Of a DNA stretch of 64,000 bases, positions 43,101-56,500 are shown piece after piece. The stretch is from Paenibacillus xylanexedens (GTDB taxonomy: Bacteria > Bacillota > Bacilli > Paenibacillales > Paenibacillaceae), in the NCBI RefSeq assembly GCF_017874615.1, contig NZ_JAGIKV010000026.1, forward strand, positions 1 through 64,000, in the 5' to 3' direction. Numbering within the stretch: position 1 is the stretch's first letter; each line of letters begins with the position of its first letter. The translations under genes and the position numbers were made by a program. Below the pieces are notes generated by a model. That model saw only the letters and a list, made by a program, of their open reading frames with translations, searched no databases and was not told the origin of the DNA.

Positions 43101-44195
43101 TTAATTGATTTCAATTAAGTGTGTATATTCCCAAATACGCCCTTCATCCTCATTAATACCATAATCCGCTGGTTCATTTACATCATTATAAAGTTTCAGG
43201 CCACATTTAGTGCAAACTGCTTTACAAGAGTTAAAGTAATGCTTCCCTTTATTAAGTTTATGAGCAGAAGAGTAATCTATATCAGGATAAAGGAAAAGAG
43301 TATCATAGCTACATACAAAACAAGTTTTTTTCGATTTATCTTTTAAATCGTAAATTACTCTCATTAAATCTTCTTCATAGATACTTTCCAGAGATCTTTC
43401 CAGTGGCCTTTGGTAAAGTGCTAATCCAACCGCTTTATAGAAAGCAATCGCTCTATGATCTATAAATCCCTCTTTAGGCATATTAGCAAGATATTGTATT
43501 GGATCAATATCGCAATTCTCGTAATCATAGCACCAATACTCTTTTATTTCTTCACCATTCCACAGTTCTTCACATTTATAAAGTATATCTTGAACTAACG
43601 GAAGAATTGTTCTAACAACGAATTCATCTAGTTGCCTATAAAGTAAAAAGCGTGCTCCTCGATGCAACAACATATTCCTTAATATATTAATCTCTTCTAA
43701 AGCTTCTTTATGCTGCATTAAAATCCCCTTTATTGAGCTGTTTGGCAATTCCAGTGCTCTTTTCAAAGCTATATTATATTCGACCGACATGTCCTTGAAT
43801 TTTATCTCACCAATATCTCTTCCATCTCTTAAATGCTGAAGCAATGCAGCCTCGTTTATTTTACTATCTCCTAACTTGTTGGCGAGATGTTCATTATGGA
43901 ACCTTAGTGCATCTTTAATAACTAGTTCTATGAAATGATGAAAGTGAATAATAGCTTGCATGTAATTTTCATGGTAGTCTGTAAACTCACATAATTGTTT
44001 CTCTTGTGCTTCTGTGAAATTATTTAGATTGAAATAAAAATTATGAAGAGTATTATATGTTCTGAAAAAGCCTTTCAGTGCTGAGGTTAAAGATGTTAAG
44101 GCTGATGGCGTAATATTCTTACAAGTAAAATAATCATCCATAAATTCTGTTATAACTAATAAATTTCCGGAAAATCTTTTCTCATTCACTCCCAA
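43101..44195 (-). CDS. HEPN-motif protein with C-terminal zinc finger
   Basis: A 364-residue protein with no export signal. The start is a TTG with AAGGAG 8 nt upstream. The helical N-terminal 210 residues contain RNMLLH (Arg173 to His178). This is the R-N-x3-H signature of HEPN ribonuclease domains, preceded by a long helix with HFIELVIKDALRFHN as in HEPN proteins. Near the C-terminus, C292-x2-C295 and C328-x2-C331 form a zinc-finger set. Codon use is clearly more AT-rich than in neighbouring genes, which suggests transfer. It lies just behind the NRPS gene on the same strand but is separated from it by a terminator. Known HEPN proteins of this kind act in defence, toxin-antitoxin systems or RNA processing. 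No antitoxin is seen. The fold assignment is inference from one motif and helix content. Confidence 0.8.
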   Translation of the reverse strand: MGVNEKRFSGNLLVITEFMDDYFTCKNITPSALTSLTSALKGFFRTYNTLHNFYFNLNNFTEAQEKQLCEFTDYHENYMQAIIHFHHFIELVIKDALRFHNEHLANKLGDSKINEAALLQHLRDGRDIGEIKFKDMSVEYNIALKRALELPNSSIKGILMQHKEALEEINILRNMLLHRGARFLLYRQLDEFVVRTILPLVQDILYKCEELWNGEEIKEYWCYDYENCDIDPIQYLANMPKEGFIDHRAIAFYKAVGLALYQRPLERSLESIYEEDLMRVIYDLKDKSKKTCFVCSYDTLFLYPDIDYSSAHKLNKGKHYFNSCKAVCTKCGLKLYNDVNEPADYGINEDEGRIWEYTHLIEIN

Positions 44196-44287
44196 TTAAA
44201 ACACTCCTTAATTTCATGTATATTTTATAAGCTGCTGATTATATTTGTATTATCATTCATTTTTCTAATTTGGAGCAGGGTGAATGT

Positions 44288-44446
44288 ATGGCGAACAAAT
44301 TCTTTTCATTAATATTAAAAAGATTACATATACAAGCAACAAAAGAAGCTCGATCTTATATCGAGACTTTCTTTATAGTTCTGTTTGTATATTTCCTGTC
44401 AGGTGTTAAAAAAGTTGTGGCACTTGATGTTAGATTCCTGTGGTAG
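44288..44446 (+). pseudogene. Small ORF, possible relic of an IS3-type transposase
   Basis: A 52-codon frame starts at an ATG with AGGGTGA close upstream. FFSLILKRLHIQATKEARSYIETFF loosely resembles the OrfB C-terminus of IS3 elements (F-LK-E, AT-EEAR--IE-YY). The rest (FVYFLSGVKKVVALDVRF) does not. It lies in the AT-rich island between the HEPN gene and the NRPS terminator. It may be a decayed mobile element or a chance frame. Nothing else in 44196-44466 looks coding. Confidence 0.3.
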
Positions 44447-44466
44447 ATTTTCCCCTTTCATTTTTT

Positions 44467-44521
44467 TTAAAAAAACCGGCAGGATGCGTACCGAGAGCAA
44501 TACGGCATACACCCAAGCCGG
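44467..44521 (-). terminator. Terminator of pmxE
   Basis: CCGGC (44517-44521 on minus) pairs with GCCGG (44476-44480) at the base of an extended, imperfect hairpin, followed by seven T on the minus strand. It lies 8 nt behind the stop of the synthetase. Confidence 0.75.
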
Positions 44522-44528
44522 ATAAGGA

Positions 44529-47500
44529 TTAGAAAATAATATCAATAGCCTCTAGCTCATCTTGCTCCTGTTCGGATTGCCCGTTCAGGGAAATATCCTT
44601 GAGCAGCACCGAAGGCTGTTCGCCAATTTGGTTGATGATTACGAGCAGGTCCTGAGCGAAATTGTCGATCAGATTGCGCGTAAACAACTTGGTTGCATAT
44701 TCAAACTGCCCGTTCATTCCCTCATCCAGCAACGAGATGACCAAGGTAAGGTCAAATTGAGCAACCGCATGCGTTTCCGGATAAGATTCGATCTGGATAT
44801 CCCCGAAGCTTTGAACGTTATCTTCCTTCGTTTCCAGTGCAAACATGACATCAAATACAGGATTGCGGCTTTGATCGCGCGGCACCTGCAGCTTTTTCAC
44901 AAGTTCTTCAAACGGATAATCCTGGTGGTCGTAGGCCCCCAGCATCGTTTCTTTGACTTCGTTCAAGTAATTAAGGAATGTCTTCTCCCCGGATGGATAA
45001 TGGCGAATCGCCAACGTGTTGACAAACATTCCGATGAGCTGCTCCAGGTCGGCATGTGTGCGGCCCGAAACCGGTGTGCCTACAATGAAGTCTTCTTGTC
45101 CCGAGTACTTGCTGAGCAGGATTGAATAGGCCGCCGATAACACCATATATAGGGTAGCACCGTTCTCATCGGCAATGCGCTGTAAGTTGTCAGTCATCTG
45201 CTTGTCGATACTAAAAGGCAGCACATCTCCCTCAAAGCTGCGAGCGGCAGGTCTGACAAAGTCCGTAGGCAACTCAAGCGTTGGCAGTTCACCTTCCAGC
45301 ATGTCCAGCCAGTAGGCTTCCTGGCGTTTCAGCCGTTCTTTTACAGGTTCGGACTGCTGCCAAGCAGCGAATTCCTTGTATTGAATCCGAAGCGGTTCCA
45401 GTGTCTCACCGTTATACAGGCGCAGCAGCTCTTCGATGAAGATACCCATCGACATGCCATCCGTGACGATATGATGAATGTCCAGCATAAGCAGATGACG
45501 TTCCGCTTCCCATTCAATTAAGCCCACACGCAGCAGCGGCGGCCGCTCCAAATCAAAGACACGTACAAAGGCATCTGCAATGCTTTTCGTTTCACTTTCC
45601 GGCACTTTTGTATACTCAACGGCAAACTCCAAGTCCGAATAAAGCCGTTGTACCGGTTCGCCGTCGACCATTTCGAAGCCAGTTCGCAAAACTTCGTGAC
45701 GAGCGATTAATCCTTTGAGCGCCTCCTCGAATTGATTCCGCTCCAAGCGCCCGACGAGAACCGTCATGCCGGACATGTTGTAACTAAGCTCGGCCCCTTC
45801 CATCTGCTGCTGGATGTACAGCCGCTTTTGCACAGAGGAAAGCGGATAATACTCCCTTTTATCCAGAACCGGAATGGAAAGGAATTCCTGCTGCTCCAAT
45901 CGGCTAATCACTTCAGCCATCGCTTCAATAGTCGAGTACCGGAATACATCGCGCAGTGGAAGGTCCACGTGCAGCTCCTTGTGCACCTTACTGACCAGCG
46001 TCGTCGCCCGCAGCGAGTGACCGCCGAGGTCGAAGAAGTTGTCCGTCACACCAATCGTAACTGACCCAAGCACGTCCTGCCAGATGGAGACCAGTTTCGT
46101 CTCCAGATCGGTGCGCGGCCCCACGTATTCGCGCCCTGCACTTGCTCCCTCTTCCGGCGCCGGCAGCGCTTTCCGATCGATTTTCCCGTTTGGTGTCAGA
46201 GGTAAATACTCCATCTCCACGAAGTACGACGGGATCATGTAACCCGGCAGCTCGCTGGAGATCGCTCGTTTCAGGTCAGCCGCCGTCAGTTCGATATCCG
46301 TTGTGTAGTAGGCGCACAGCGCCTTTTGCCCGTTCGCATCACTTCGAACCAGCACCACCGCTTCGCGTATACCTACCACCCGCAGCAGCTGCGACTCAAT
46401 CTCACCCGTTTCGATTCGGTAACCCCGGATTTTCGCTTGATTGTCGATCCGGCCGATGAAGTCCACGTTGCCGTCTTCCATCCACCGCGCCAAGTCTCCC
46501 GTGCAATACAACCGCTCACCCGCGGTGAAAGGGCTGTCTACAAACTTCTCTTCCGTCAGCTCTGGACGGTTCAAGTACCCCCGTGCTACGCCAACGCCGC
46601 CGATGACCAGCTCGCCCAGCACACCGACGGGTACGGGATTCAGATGTGCATCCACGATGTAGAACTTCGCATTCAACCACGCTTTGCCAATCGGCACGTG
46701 GCCTGTCTGCGGCAGTTTCGCCAATTCTTCGTCATAGAAACTGGAGTCGATTGCCGCTTCCGTCACACCATAGGCGTTAATAATGCGGAACGACGAGCCA
46801 AACCGCTCCTGCAAGGTACGGTAATCCGCTACACTGCAGCTGTCCGAGCTTGTTATCAACAGCTCCATACCGCTTAACTTTAGCCCCTGCTCATACACGT
46901 ATTCCATAAACGGAACGATCAGTGCTGGTGTTGATTCAAAGATCGTCACTTGCTCACGCTCTATCCAGTGGTGCAGACGAGACGGATCAATCCGGTCGTC
47001 CTTCGGTACAATGACCATGGTGCCTCCGTTATACAACGTGCGTGCGATATCGCCCACGAAAACATCAAACGAGAAGCTTGCGAGTTGCAGCAGTCGCACC
47101 GGGAACTGATCCAACCGGTATTCCCGTCGGTAGCCCGCTGCCGTGTTCACTAGGCTGCGATGCTCGATCATCACGCCTTTTGGCTTGCCCGTCGTTCCCG
47201 ACGTGTAGATGACATACGCCAGATCCTCCGGACGGGCTTCATGGAAGCTGTCCATACCGACAACATCAACATCATTTGGATAACTCTCGCCACCACCGTT
47301 CACAGCCCCCGTTAGCTTGCCGTTGACTCGATCGAGAGCACTGTTGGAGCCTTGGCCAAAGTCCATTGGCACATTGCTTCGTTCCTCGCTGTATGACGTT
47401 TCGTCGTCGAGATATAGCACCTTCGCCAGTGCCAGTTCCTCTTCACCGAGCCAGGCTTCGGCACGCTCTCGCAGCGGCGTTTGTGTCAGCAGCACCTTCG

Positions 47501-50500
47501 CTCGGCTGTCTTCCAGCATGAACCGCACACGGTCCACCGGATAATCCGGGTCAAGCGGCACATACGTCCCGCCTGCTTTCCAGACGGCCATCACGGCCAC
47601 CAACAGGTCCACCGAACGCTCAGCGAGAATGCCAACAATCTCCTCACGACCGATGCCGCTTGCGCGCAGCGTGGCCGACAGTCGGTTCGCCCGCTCGTTC
47701 AGCTCCGCATACGTCAGCCGATCGTTTTCATAAACGACAGCTTCAGCTTCCGGCGTGTGTTCCGCCTGTTCCTCGAACAGTCGATGGAACGCTGCCACAG
47801 GAGCCTCTTCCGGCTGCGCAGGGTTAAACGCGCCGACAATTTCTTCTTTTTCCGCTAGTGTCAAAATATCCAACTCGGAAATCGTCGCTGAAGGGTTGCG
47901 GAGAATGGATTCAAGCAGCTGCAAGTAGTGGACAGCCAATTTCTCCACCGTTTCGGTTTTGTATAGAGCCGTGGCGTATTCAAATAGATATTCCAAGCCG
48001 TTCTCAATCTCCGTAACGTCCAAGCTGAGATCGAATTTGGAAACAATTTCTTCGCTCGCATACGTCGACAAATGCAGTCCCGGAAGCTGAATTTCCACAT
48101 TTTCTGTATTCTGCAAAGCAAACATCGTATCAAACAGTGGATGACGGCGTAAATCACGAGCCACGTTTACCTTATCCACCAGTTCCTCAAACGGATAATT
48201 CTGATGTTCAAAAGCACCCAGCGTTGTCTCCTTGATTTCCTTCAAGTAGTCAAGGAACGTCTTACCAGCAGCAGGATAACTGCGAATGGCCAAGGTATTA
48301 ACGAACATCCCGATCAGCGGTTGAACGTCGCTGTGATTTCTTCCCGCAATCGGCGTACCAACCACCACGTCTTCCTGACCTGAATATTTATGCAGAACCA
48401 CGTTATATGCCGCAAGCAGAACCATGTAAAGCGTTGCGCCGTTTTCAGCTGCAAGCCGTTTCAGACCTTCGCTTTTCTCAATATTCATAAACAATTGCAA
48501 CGTTCGGCCCTCATAGCTCTGCATAGCCGGGCGCGGATAGTCCGTTGGCATTTCCAGAACTGGCAGTTCTCCGCGGAACATGTCAATCCAGTAGGCTTCC
48601 TGCTTGGCAAGCTGCGTTTTTTGCTCGTCCGATTGCTGCCATACTGCATAATCTTTGTACTGAATGCGGAGTGGATTGAGCGGCTCCCCGCTGTACAAGT
48701 GCACAAACTCTTCGATCAGTACGTCCATTGAAACGCCATCCGATACAATATGATGTGTATCGAACATCAGGATGTGCCGGTCCGGCGCGAGTTCGGCAAT
48801 GCCCACCCGCAGAAGTGGTGGCTTCGCTAGATCAAACGCACGAACGAATTGGCGCACCATTTCTTCCGCCTGCTCCCCGCTGATCTGCACATATTCCACC
48901 TGGAAGGTGACTTCTTCGTAAATCCGCTGAACCGCTTCGCCTTCAACCATCTCAAAGCCGGTACGCAGCGTTTCATGACGAGCTACAAGCCCGCGGAATG
49001 CTTCTTCAAACCGCTGCCGGTTGAGCTGCCCTTCGAGCAGCATAGCTCCTGGTATGTTGTAGCTCAGCTCGCCTCCTTCCAGCTGGTTCAAGATATAGAG
49101 ACGTTTCTGCGCAGAAGAGAGCGGATAGTACTCGCTAGGTTCCGCAGCCGGAATAGCCATAAACGAGCCGATCTCCAAATGCTCCATAGCCACAGCCATT
49201 TCCTCAACTGTCGAGTAGCGGAATACGTCGCGAAGCGGGAATTGGACGCCCAGCTCCTTATGCATTTTGCTGACAAGTGTTGTCGCCCGCAGGGAGTGTC
49301 CTCCGAGGTCGAAGAAGTTGTCGGTTACGCCTACCGCCTTCTCCCGAACAAGCACTTCCTGCCAAATGGCGGCCAGCTTCGCCTCCATTTCGGTGCGCGG
49401 CGCCACGTATTCGCGGCCTCCGCCTGCTCCCCCTTCCGGCGCTGGCAGCGCCTTCCGGTCAATTTTCCCATTCGGCGTTAGAGGCAATTGCTCCAGTTCG
49501 ACGAAGTACGACGGAATCATGTATCCCGGTAGCTCGCTGGAGATCGCCCGTTTCAAATCTGCCGCCGTCAAACCTTCTTCCACTGTATAATAAGCGCACA
49601 ACGCTTTCTGCCCTTCTTGATCTTCCCTGACAACAACGACAGCTTCCTTCACGCCACCTACACTCAGCAGCTTTGCTTCGACTTCGCCCGTCTCGATCCG
49701 GTAACCCCGGATTTTCGCCTGGTTATCGATCCGGCCGATGAAGTCCACGTTGCCGTCCTCCATCCACCGCGCCAAGTCTCCCGTGCGATACAACCGCTCA
49801 CCCGCGGTGAAAGGACTATCTACAAACTTCTCTTCCGTCAGCTCTGGACGGTTCAAGTATCCACGCGCCACACTGACTCCGCCGATAACCAATTCGCCCA
49901 ACACACCGACCGGCACCGGGTTCAGGTACGCATCCACGATGTAAAACTTCGCATTCAACCACGCTTTGCCAATCGGCACATGGCCTGTCTGCGGCAGTTT
50001 CGCCAACTCCTCATCATAGAAACTGGAGTCAATTGCCGCTTCCGTCACACCGTAGGCGTTAATAATGCGGAACGACGAGCCAAACCGTTCCTGTAAGGTT
50101 CGGTATTCCGCCACACTGCAACTGTCTGAGCTTGTAATCAACAGCTCCATACTACTTAACTCCAGCCCCTGCTCATGCACGTATTCCATGAACGGCACGA
50201 TCAGTGCCGGCGTTGATTCAAAGATCGACACTTGCTCCCGCTCTATCCAGTAGTGCAGACGAGACGGATCAATCCTGTCGTCCTTCGGTACAATGACCAT
50301 GGTGCCGCCGTTGTACAACGTCCGCGCGATATCGCCCACAAACACGTCAAACGAGAAGCTCGCGAGTTGCATCAACCGCACCGGGAACCGTTCCAACCGG
50401 TATTCCCGCCGGTAGCCCGCTGCCGTGTTCACCAGGCTGCGGTGCTCGATCATTACACCCTTTGGCTTACCCGTTGTTCCCGACGTGTAGATGACGTAAG

Positions 50501-53500
50501 CCAGATCCTCCGGACGGGCTTCATGGAAGCTGTCCATGCCCACAACATCAACATCATTTGGATGACTCTCGCCACCACCGTTCACAGCCCCCGTCAGCTT
50601 GCCGTTGACTGGATTGGGAGCACTGCTGGAGCCTTGGCTGAAGTCCATCGGTGCATTCGCTCGGTCTTCGCTGTATGACGTTTCATCGTCGAGGTATAGC
50701 ACCTTCGCCAGTGCCAGTTCCTCTTCACCGAGCCAGGCTTCGGCACGCTCTCGCAGCGGCGTTTGTGTCAGCAGCACCTTCGCTCCGCTGTCTTCCAGCA
50801 TGAACCGCACACGGTCCACTGGATAATCCGGGTCAAGCGGCACATACGCCCCGCCTGCTTTCCAGACGGCCATCACGGCCACCAACAGGTCCACCGAACG
50901 CTCAGCGAGAATGCCAACAATCTCCTCCCGGCCAATGCCGCTTCCGCGCAGCATAGCCGCCAAGCGATTCGCCCGCTCGTTCAGCTCCGCATACGTCAGC
51001 CGATCGTTCTCGTATACGATGGCCTCCGCTTCCGGCGTGCGTTCCGCCTGTTCCTCGAACAGTCGATGGAACGCTGCCACAGGAGCCACTTCCGGCTGCA
51101 CCGGATTAAACACGCCGACAATTTCTTCTTTTTCCGCCGCCGTCAAAAGCTCTAACTCATGTACACGAACATTCGGATTAGCCGCAACCTGCTCCAATGC
51201 ACGGGCAAAATGACTGTGGATCTGCCTGATGTCTTGCTCTCTGAATGTCAGTGCATTGTACGTAAACCGCAGCAAAATATGCTCTTCCGGAATGACGGTA
51301 ATGTCCAGATCGTAGTTCGTTTGTTCCGGCGATTGGATATTAGCGATTTTCAGCGCTTCTTGTCCTCCACCGACAACCTGCTCAATCTGTTCTTCCATCG
51401 GATAATTTTCAAAGACCATAATATGGTTGATCAAGTCGCGCTTTTGCTCGCTCAGCGACTGAATTTCGAACAGCGGGAACGTTTCGTAAGCTCCCGATGT
51501 CAGCGCTTGATCCTGGGTTTTTCTCAAAATATCGGCTACCGTCTCCTCGGCTTTGCCTTGAATACGGACGGGGATCGTATTAATAAACAGACCGATCATG
51601 CTTTCGATACCCGGAATCTCCGCTGGACGCCCGGATACGACGGAGCCAAATACAACATCTTCGCTGTTGTTGTATACCTGCAGAACCAGTCCCCATACGG
51701 TCTGCATGAATGTATTAAGCGTCACCTGATGCTGGCGCGCCACCCGCTCGATTTGCCCAGTCAGTTCCTTGCTGAGTTCCACATCGATCTCAGCTGCTTC
51801 AAAAGCACCCTGCTTCAGCCCTGTTTTCTCCCGAGGCAACTTGGTCTGCTGATCATAACCCGCCAAATACTCGGACCAGTAACGCGAAGCTTTCGCAGCA
51901 TCTTGAGCTTCCAGCCATTCGATATACCGAGAGTACGAGGTAACCGGAGGAAGCTCCAGCGTCCGCTGCTCCTGGAACGCGAAGTAGGTGTCGAACACTT
52001 CCTTAATCATTAAGGACATGCACCAGCCGTCCAACAAAATGTGATGGTGACTCCAGATCACTTGGTAGGACTCGTCGCCCGTACGCAAAACTGTAACGCG
52101 CATCAGAGAGCCTTGGGCCAAATCGAACTTGTTCGCTTTATCCGCGCTGACAAAATCGGCTATCGTCTTCTCCGGGTGTTCATCGCTTGCCGAGCGAATA
52201 TCTTCAAAGTACACTTCACACTTCCGCTCGCGGAATACCACTTGAATCGGCTCGTCTCTCCAGCCGGTAATAAAATTGGTCCGCAGCGCCTCATTTCGCT
52301 GTACCAGCGTATCCAATCCGCGGGTGAAGGCTTCCACATTCAGGCTTCCATACAGATCGAAGGTCACCTGTTCGAAGTAGGCTTCCGAATCGGCATCCAG
52401 CAAGCTGTGGAACAACATCCCTTTTTGCAGCGGAGTCAGGGTGTATACATTCTCCAGTTCGCCGAGTGCCGCCGTATGTTCGGACAGCCGCTCCAGTTCC
52501 TCCACCGTCACATCTTGAAGCAGTACGTCACTAGGTGTAAGCTCCGGCCGCTCTTTCGATACGCAATGGCTGATGACTTCACGCAAACTCGATTGAAGCA
52601 GGGTGCCCAAGCGCTCAACCGTCTCCCGTTGATACTGGGTTTCCCCATAACGGATCGTAAGTTCCAACACGCCTTCCGACACCATACCGTTGATATCGAG
52701 GACATAATTCATCACAGCATTCGGGCTTGAATCGGAGCCCGGACTGAACGGAGACGGCTGCGAGCCGCTGCTTTCGTAATCCTGGTCGAACTGACCCAGA
52801 TAGTTAAAACTGATCTCCGGCTCCAAAACGAAGTGCTCTCCGTCACGCGGTGCCGACAAATAACGCAGGATGCCGTAGCCGATTCCTTTGTTCGGAATGC
52901 GGCGCAAGTTTTCTTTCACCTGTTTCACCTGATGACCGAGCGCCTGGACGTGACCTGGCTCCAGAACGACAGGGAATTGGCTTGTAAACCAGCCTACCGT
53001 CCGCGTAATGTCCACATCCGGCAAAAGTTCTTCCCGACCGTGGCCTTCGAGATTCACCAGCACGCGTTCCCGACCGCTCCAAGCTTGTACCGCGAGGCCA
53101 AGCGCGGCAAGCAGCAAATCGTTCATTTCCGTATGGTACGCACGGTGTGCCTGCTTCAGCAGCTGTTCGGTTTCCTCCGCCGTCCAGCGGACGGTCACGA
53201 GCCTGCTGTCCTTCAGCTTGGATGTGCCTTGTTCAAAATCTTTCGGAAGCGGCTCATAGGTCAATTGCTCGATATGCTGCCAATACGCTCTCTCGCTTTC
53301 CATCGCCGGACCGTTCGCATAATCAGCGAGCTGTTTCGCCCACGTTTGGAATGAGTCCGTTTTGAGCGGCAGACGGATCAGCTGCCCTTGCAGCGCCTGC
53401 TCATAGCCGGCAGCAAAATCCTCAAGCAGAATCCGCCAGGATACGCCGTCTACGACCAAGTGGTGTATCGCGATCAGCAGATGATCTCCATCTGCACAGC

Positions 53501-56500
53501 GGAACAAGCGGAGCTTCAGCAAAGGCCCTGCCTGCAGGTTAATGCTGCGCTGAAGCTCGTTCGCCTTGGCTTCGATCGCCTGCGCGCAGTCCGTCATTCC
53601 ACGGAAATCGATCACTTCCAGGCTGTAAAGCTCGCCATCGCTTTCCGCGATGCCACGGTTCCATGCCGCATACCCGCTCTCGGTCCGGCTGAAGACGAGG
53701 CGCAGCGCATCGTGATGCTCGGCCAGCTTCCGCACGGCCTGACGAAGCGCCGCTTCGTCATAGTCTTCCTCCCGGTACAGCATCACCGCCTGGTTAAAGT
53801 GGTGCAGCTCGGCGAACGACTGCTCGAAGAACCAGCGCTGAATCGGCGTCAGCCCCGTCTCTCCCGTAGCTGCCCCCTGATCGGCGCGTCTTAAGACCGA
53901 CTGGAGATACGGGCTTAATTCCGCTACGGTCGGATATTTGAACAAATGCTTAATTTCCAGCTTGTACCCGGCCTGATGTAGCCTGGACGACACCTGGATC
54001 GATTTAATTGAATCCCCGCCGAGCTCGAAGAAATTGTCCATCACGCCGATCGGACGACCCGTTCGCAGCGCCTTTTGCCACACCGCAACCAACGTCTGCT
54101 CCGCCGCCGTCCGGGGCGCCACGTATTCCGTTCCAACGAGCATACTGCTTTCCGGTGCGGGCAGCGCCTTGCGGTCAAGCTTCCCGCTGTGTGTGAGGGG
54201 CATCCGCTCCAGCTGCACGAAGTAGGACGGAATCATGTACGCAGGCAGATCCTCCGCCAGCGCGCTTCGCAGCTCGCTCGCCGCAAGCGGCTTGTCCGCC
54301 ACGAAGTACGCGCAGAGCTGCTTCTGACCGGCTTCGTCTTCTCTGGCGATGACAACCCCCTCTTGGACGGACGCCGCTTTCAGGACCTGCGCCTCCACCT
54401 CGCCGAGTTCGATCCGGTACCCGCGGATTTTCACCTGATGGTCGATCCGGCCCATATACTCGATGTTGCCGTCCGGCAGCCATCTGGCCAGATCGCCCGT
54501 CCGATACATCCGCCCGCCCGGCGCAAACGGACACTCTACGAATTTCTCCGCGGTCAGCTCGGGACGGTTCAAGTAGCCTCTAGCCAGACCTTCGCCCGCG
54601 ATGCACAGCTCGCCCGGCACGCCGACCGGTTGCAGCGCTGTCGTCCCTTCCTTGACAATATGCAGCCGGATGTTCGAGATCGGCTTGCCGATCGGCACCG
54701 ATACATACGCCTCTTCCGGTCCGCAATCGTAGTACGAGACATCAACCGTCGCTTCCGTAGGCCCATAAAGGTTGATCAGTTGCGCTTGATTCACGGATGA
54801 CGAAATCCACTGCCAGAACCGGCTCACATGCGACGTCGCCAGCGCTTCCCCGCTTGCAAACACCCGTTTCAGCGAAGACAGTTTGTTACCCAGATCTTCG
54901 CTCGGCTGACGCTCGACATATTCGAGGAAGGCGTGCAGCATCGACGGCACAAAGTGCATCGTCGTGACGGCTTGCCGTTCGATCGTATCCAGAATCGTCT
55001 CGGGATTCTTCTCTCCGCCCGGCGGCAGCAAGCAAACTTTGGCCCCCGTCCAAGCCCACCAAAACAGCTCCCACACGGAAACGTCGAAGGTGATCGCCGT
55101 CTTTTGCAGAATCGTATCCCTGGAGTCAATCGGATAAGCATTCTGCATCCACAGCAGCCGGTTGATCACCGGACGGTGCTCCACCATGACGCCTTTGGGC
55201 TTGCCTGTCGAGCCCGATGTGTAAATGACGTAGGCCAAGTGCTCCGGTCCACTCGCCGGCTCCAGGTTCGTGCCGTCTTCGTCATACGCGGATGGATCGT
55301 TCAGATCGACGAGCGATAGACCGCCAAGTGGCTCTGTCCCGGCAAATGACGCGCTTTCCCGCAAATGGCTCTGAATCAGCAGCAGCCTAGCGCCCGAATC
55401 TTCGAGCATGTAGCGGATGCGCTCCTGCGGGAATTGCGGGTCGATCGGCACGTAGGCGCCCCCGGCCTTCAAGATCGCATAGATGCCCACGATCATCTCC
55501 AGCGAGCGCTCGGCCATGATCGCGATCGGCTGATCGGCCTGCGCGCCAGAGGCACGCAAGGATCGCGCCAGCCGGTTCGCCCGCTCGTTCAACTCCCGGT
55601 AAGTCAGGCTGCTGTCCTCATAGACAACGGCCACCTGCTCCGGCGTTCGCTCTGCTTGCTCCTCGAACAGCTCGTGGATCGTTCTCTCTCTCCACGACTC
55701 ATCCGCTTCCAAGCCTGGACCCTCTGAGGCGGATTGCTTCGCCAGAGCCGAAGACGACACGGCAAACCCGACCAGCAAATCATGCTTTTCGCTGTCCTTC
55801 AAGATATTCAAATCCGAGATCCTCGCACCCGGCTGAGCCAGGATCGATGCCAAAAGCTGCTCGTAATGACCCGCCAGCCGTACCATCGTTTCCTGTCTAA
55901 ACAACGAGGTAGCGTACTCGATCTTGCAAACCAGCTCGTTACCCGATTCCAGGATATCTAAGCTAAGATCAAACTTTGCCGTCTTTTCCTCGATGTCGAA
56001 CAGCGACCATTGCAAGCCTTCCATGGATAAATCCAAGCTTTCGTGCTTTTGCAAAGAAAACATGGTGTCAAACAGCGGATTCCGGCTTAAATTCCGGCTC
56101 ACCTGAAGAGCCTCTACCAGCTCCTCGAACGGATAGTCCTGGTGCTCGTAGGCTCCAAGCGTCGTTTCCTTCACATCCTGCAAGTAATCCAGGAACGTCT
56201 GCTCTGCCGTCGGACCCAAGCGAAGGGCCAGCGTATTGACAAACATGCCGATAATCGGTTGCAGGTCGGCGTGAGAACGAGCGGCAATCGGAGTGCCGAC
56301 TACGATATCTTCCTGTCCCACGTATTTATGAAGCAATACGGAGTAAGCAGCCAGCAGAAGCATGTACAGCGTCGCCCCCGAATCTCCGGCAAGCCGTTTG
56401 AGAGCTTCGCTTTTCTCCGCATCCAGCGCAAACGTGAGCGTTTGACCGTCAAACTGCCGGACGGCTGGGCGGGAAAAGTCAAGAGGCAGCTCAAGAACGG

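Noticed and set aside
46016..51140. Tandem repeats considered as a CRISPR or satellite array
   Set aside because: The repeats are 1.8 kb protein-coding A-T domains, not short repeats with spacers.
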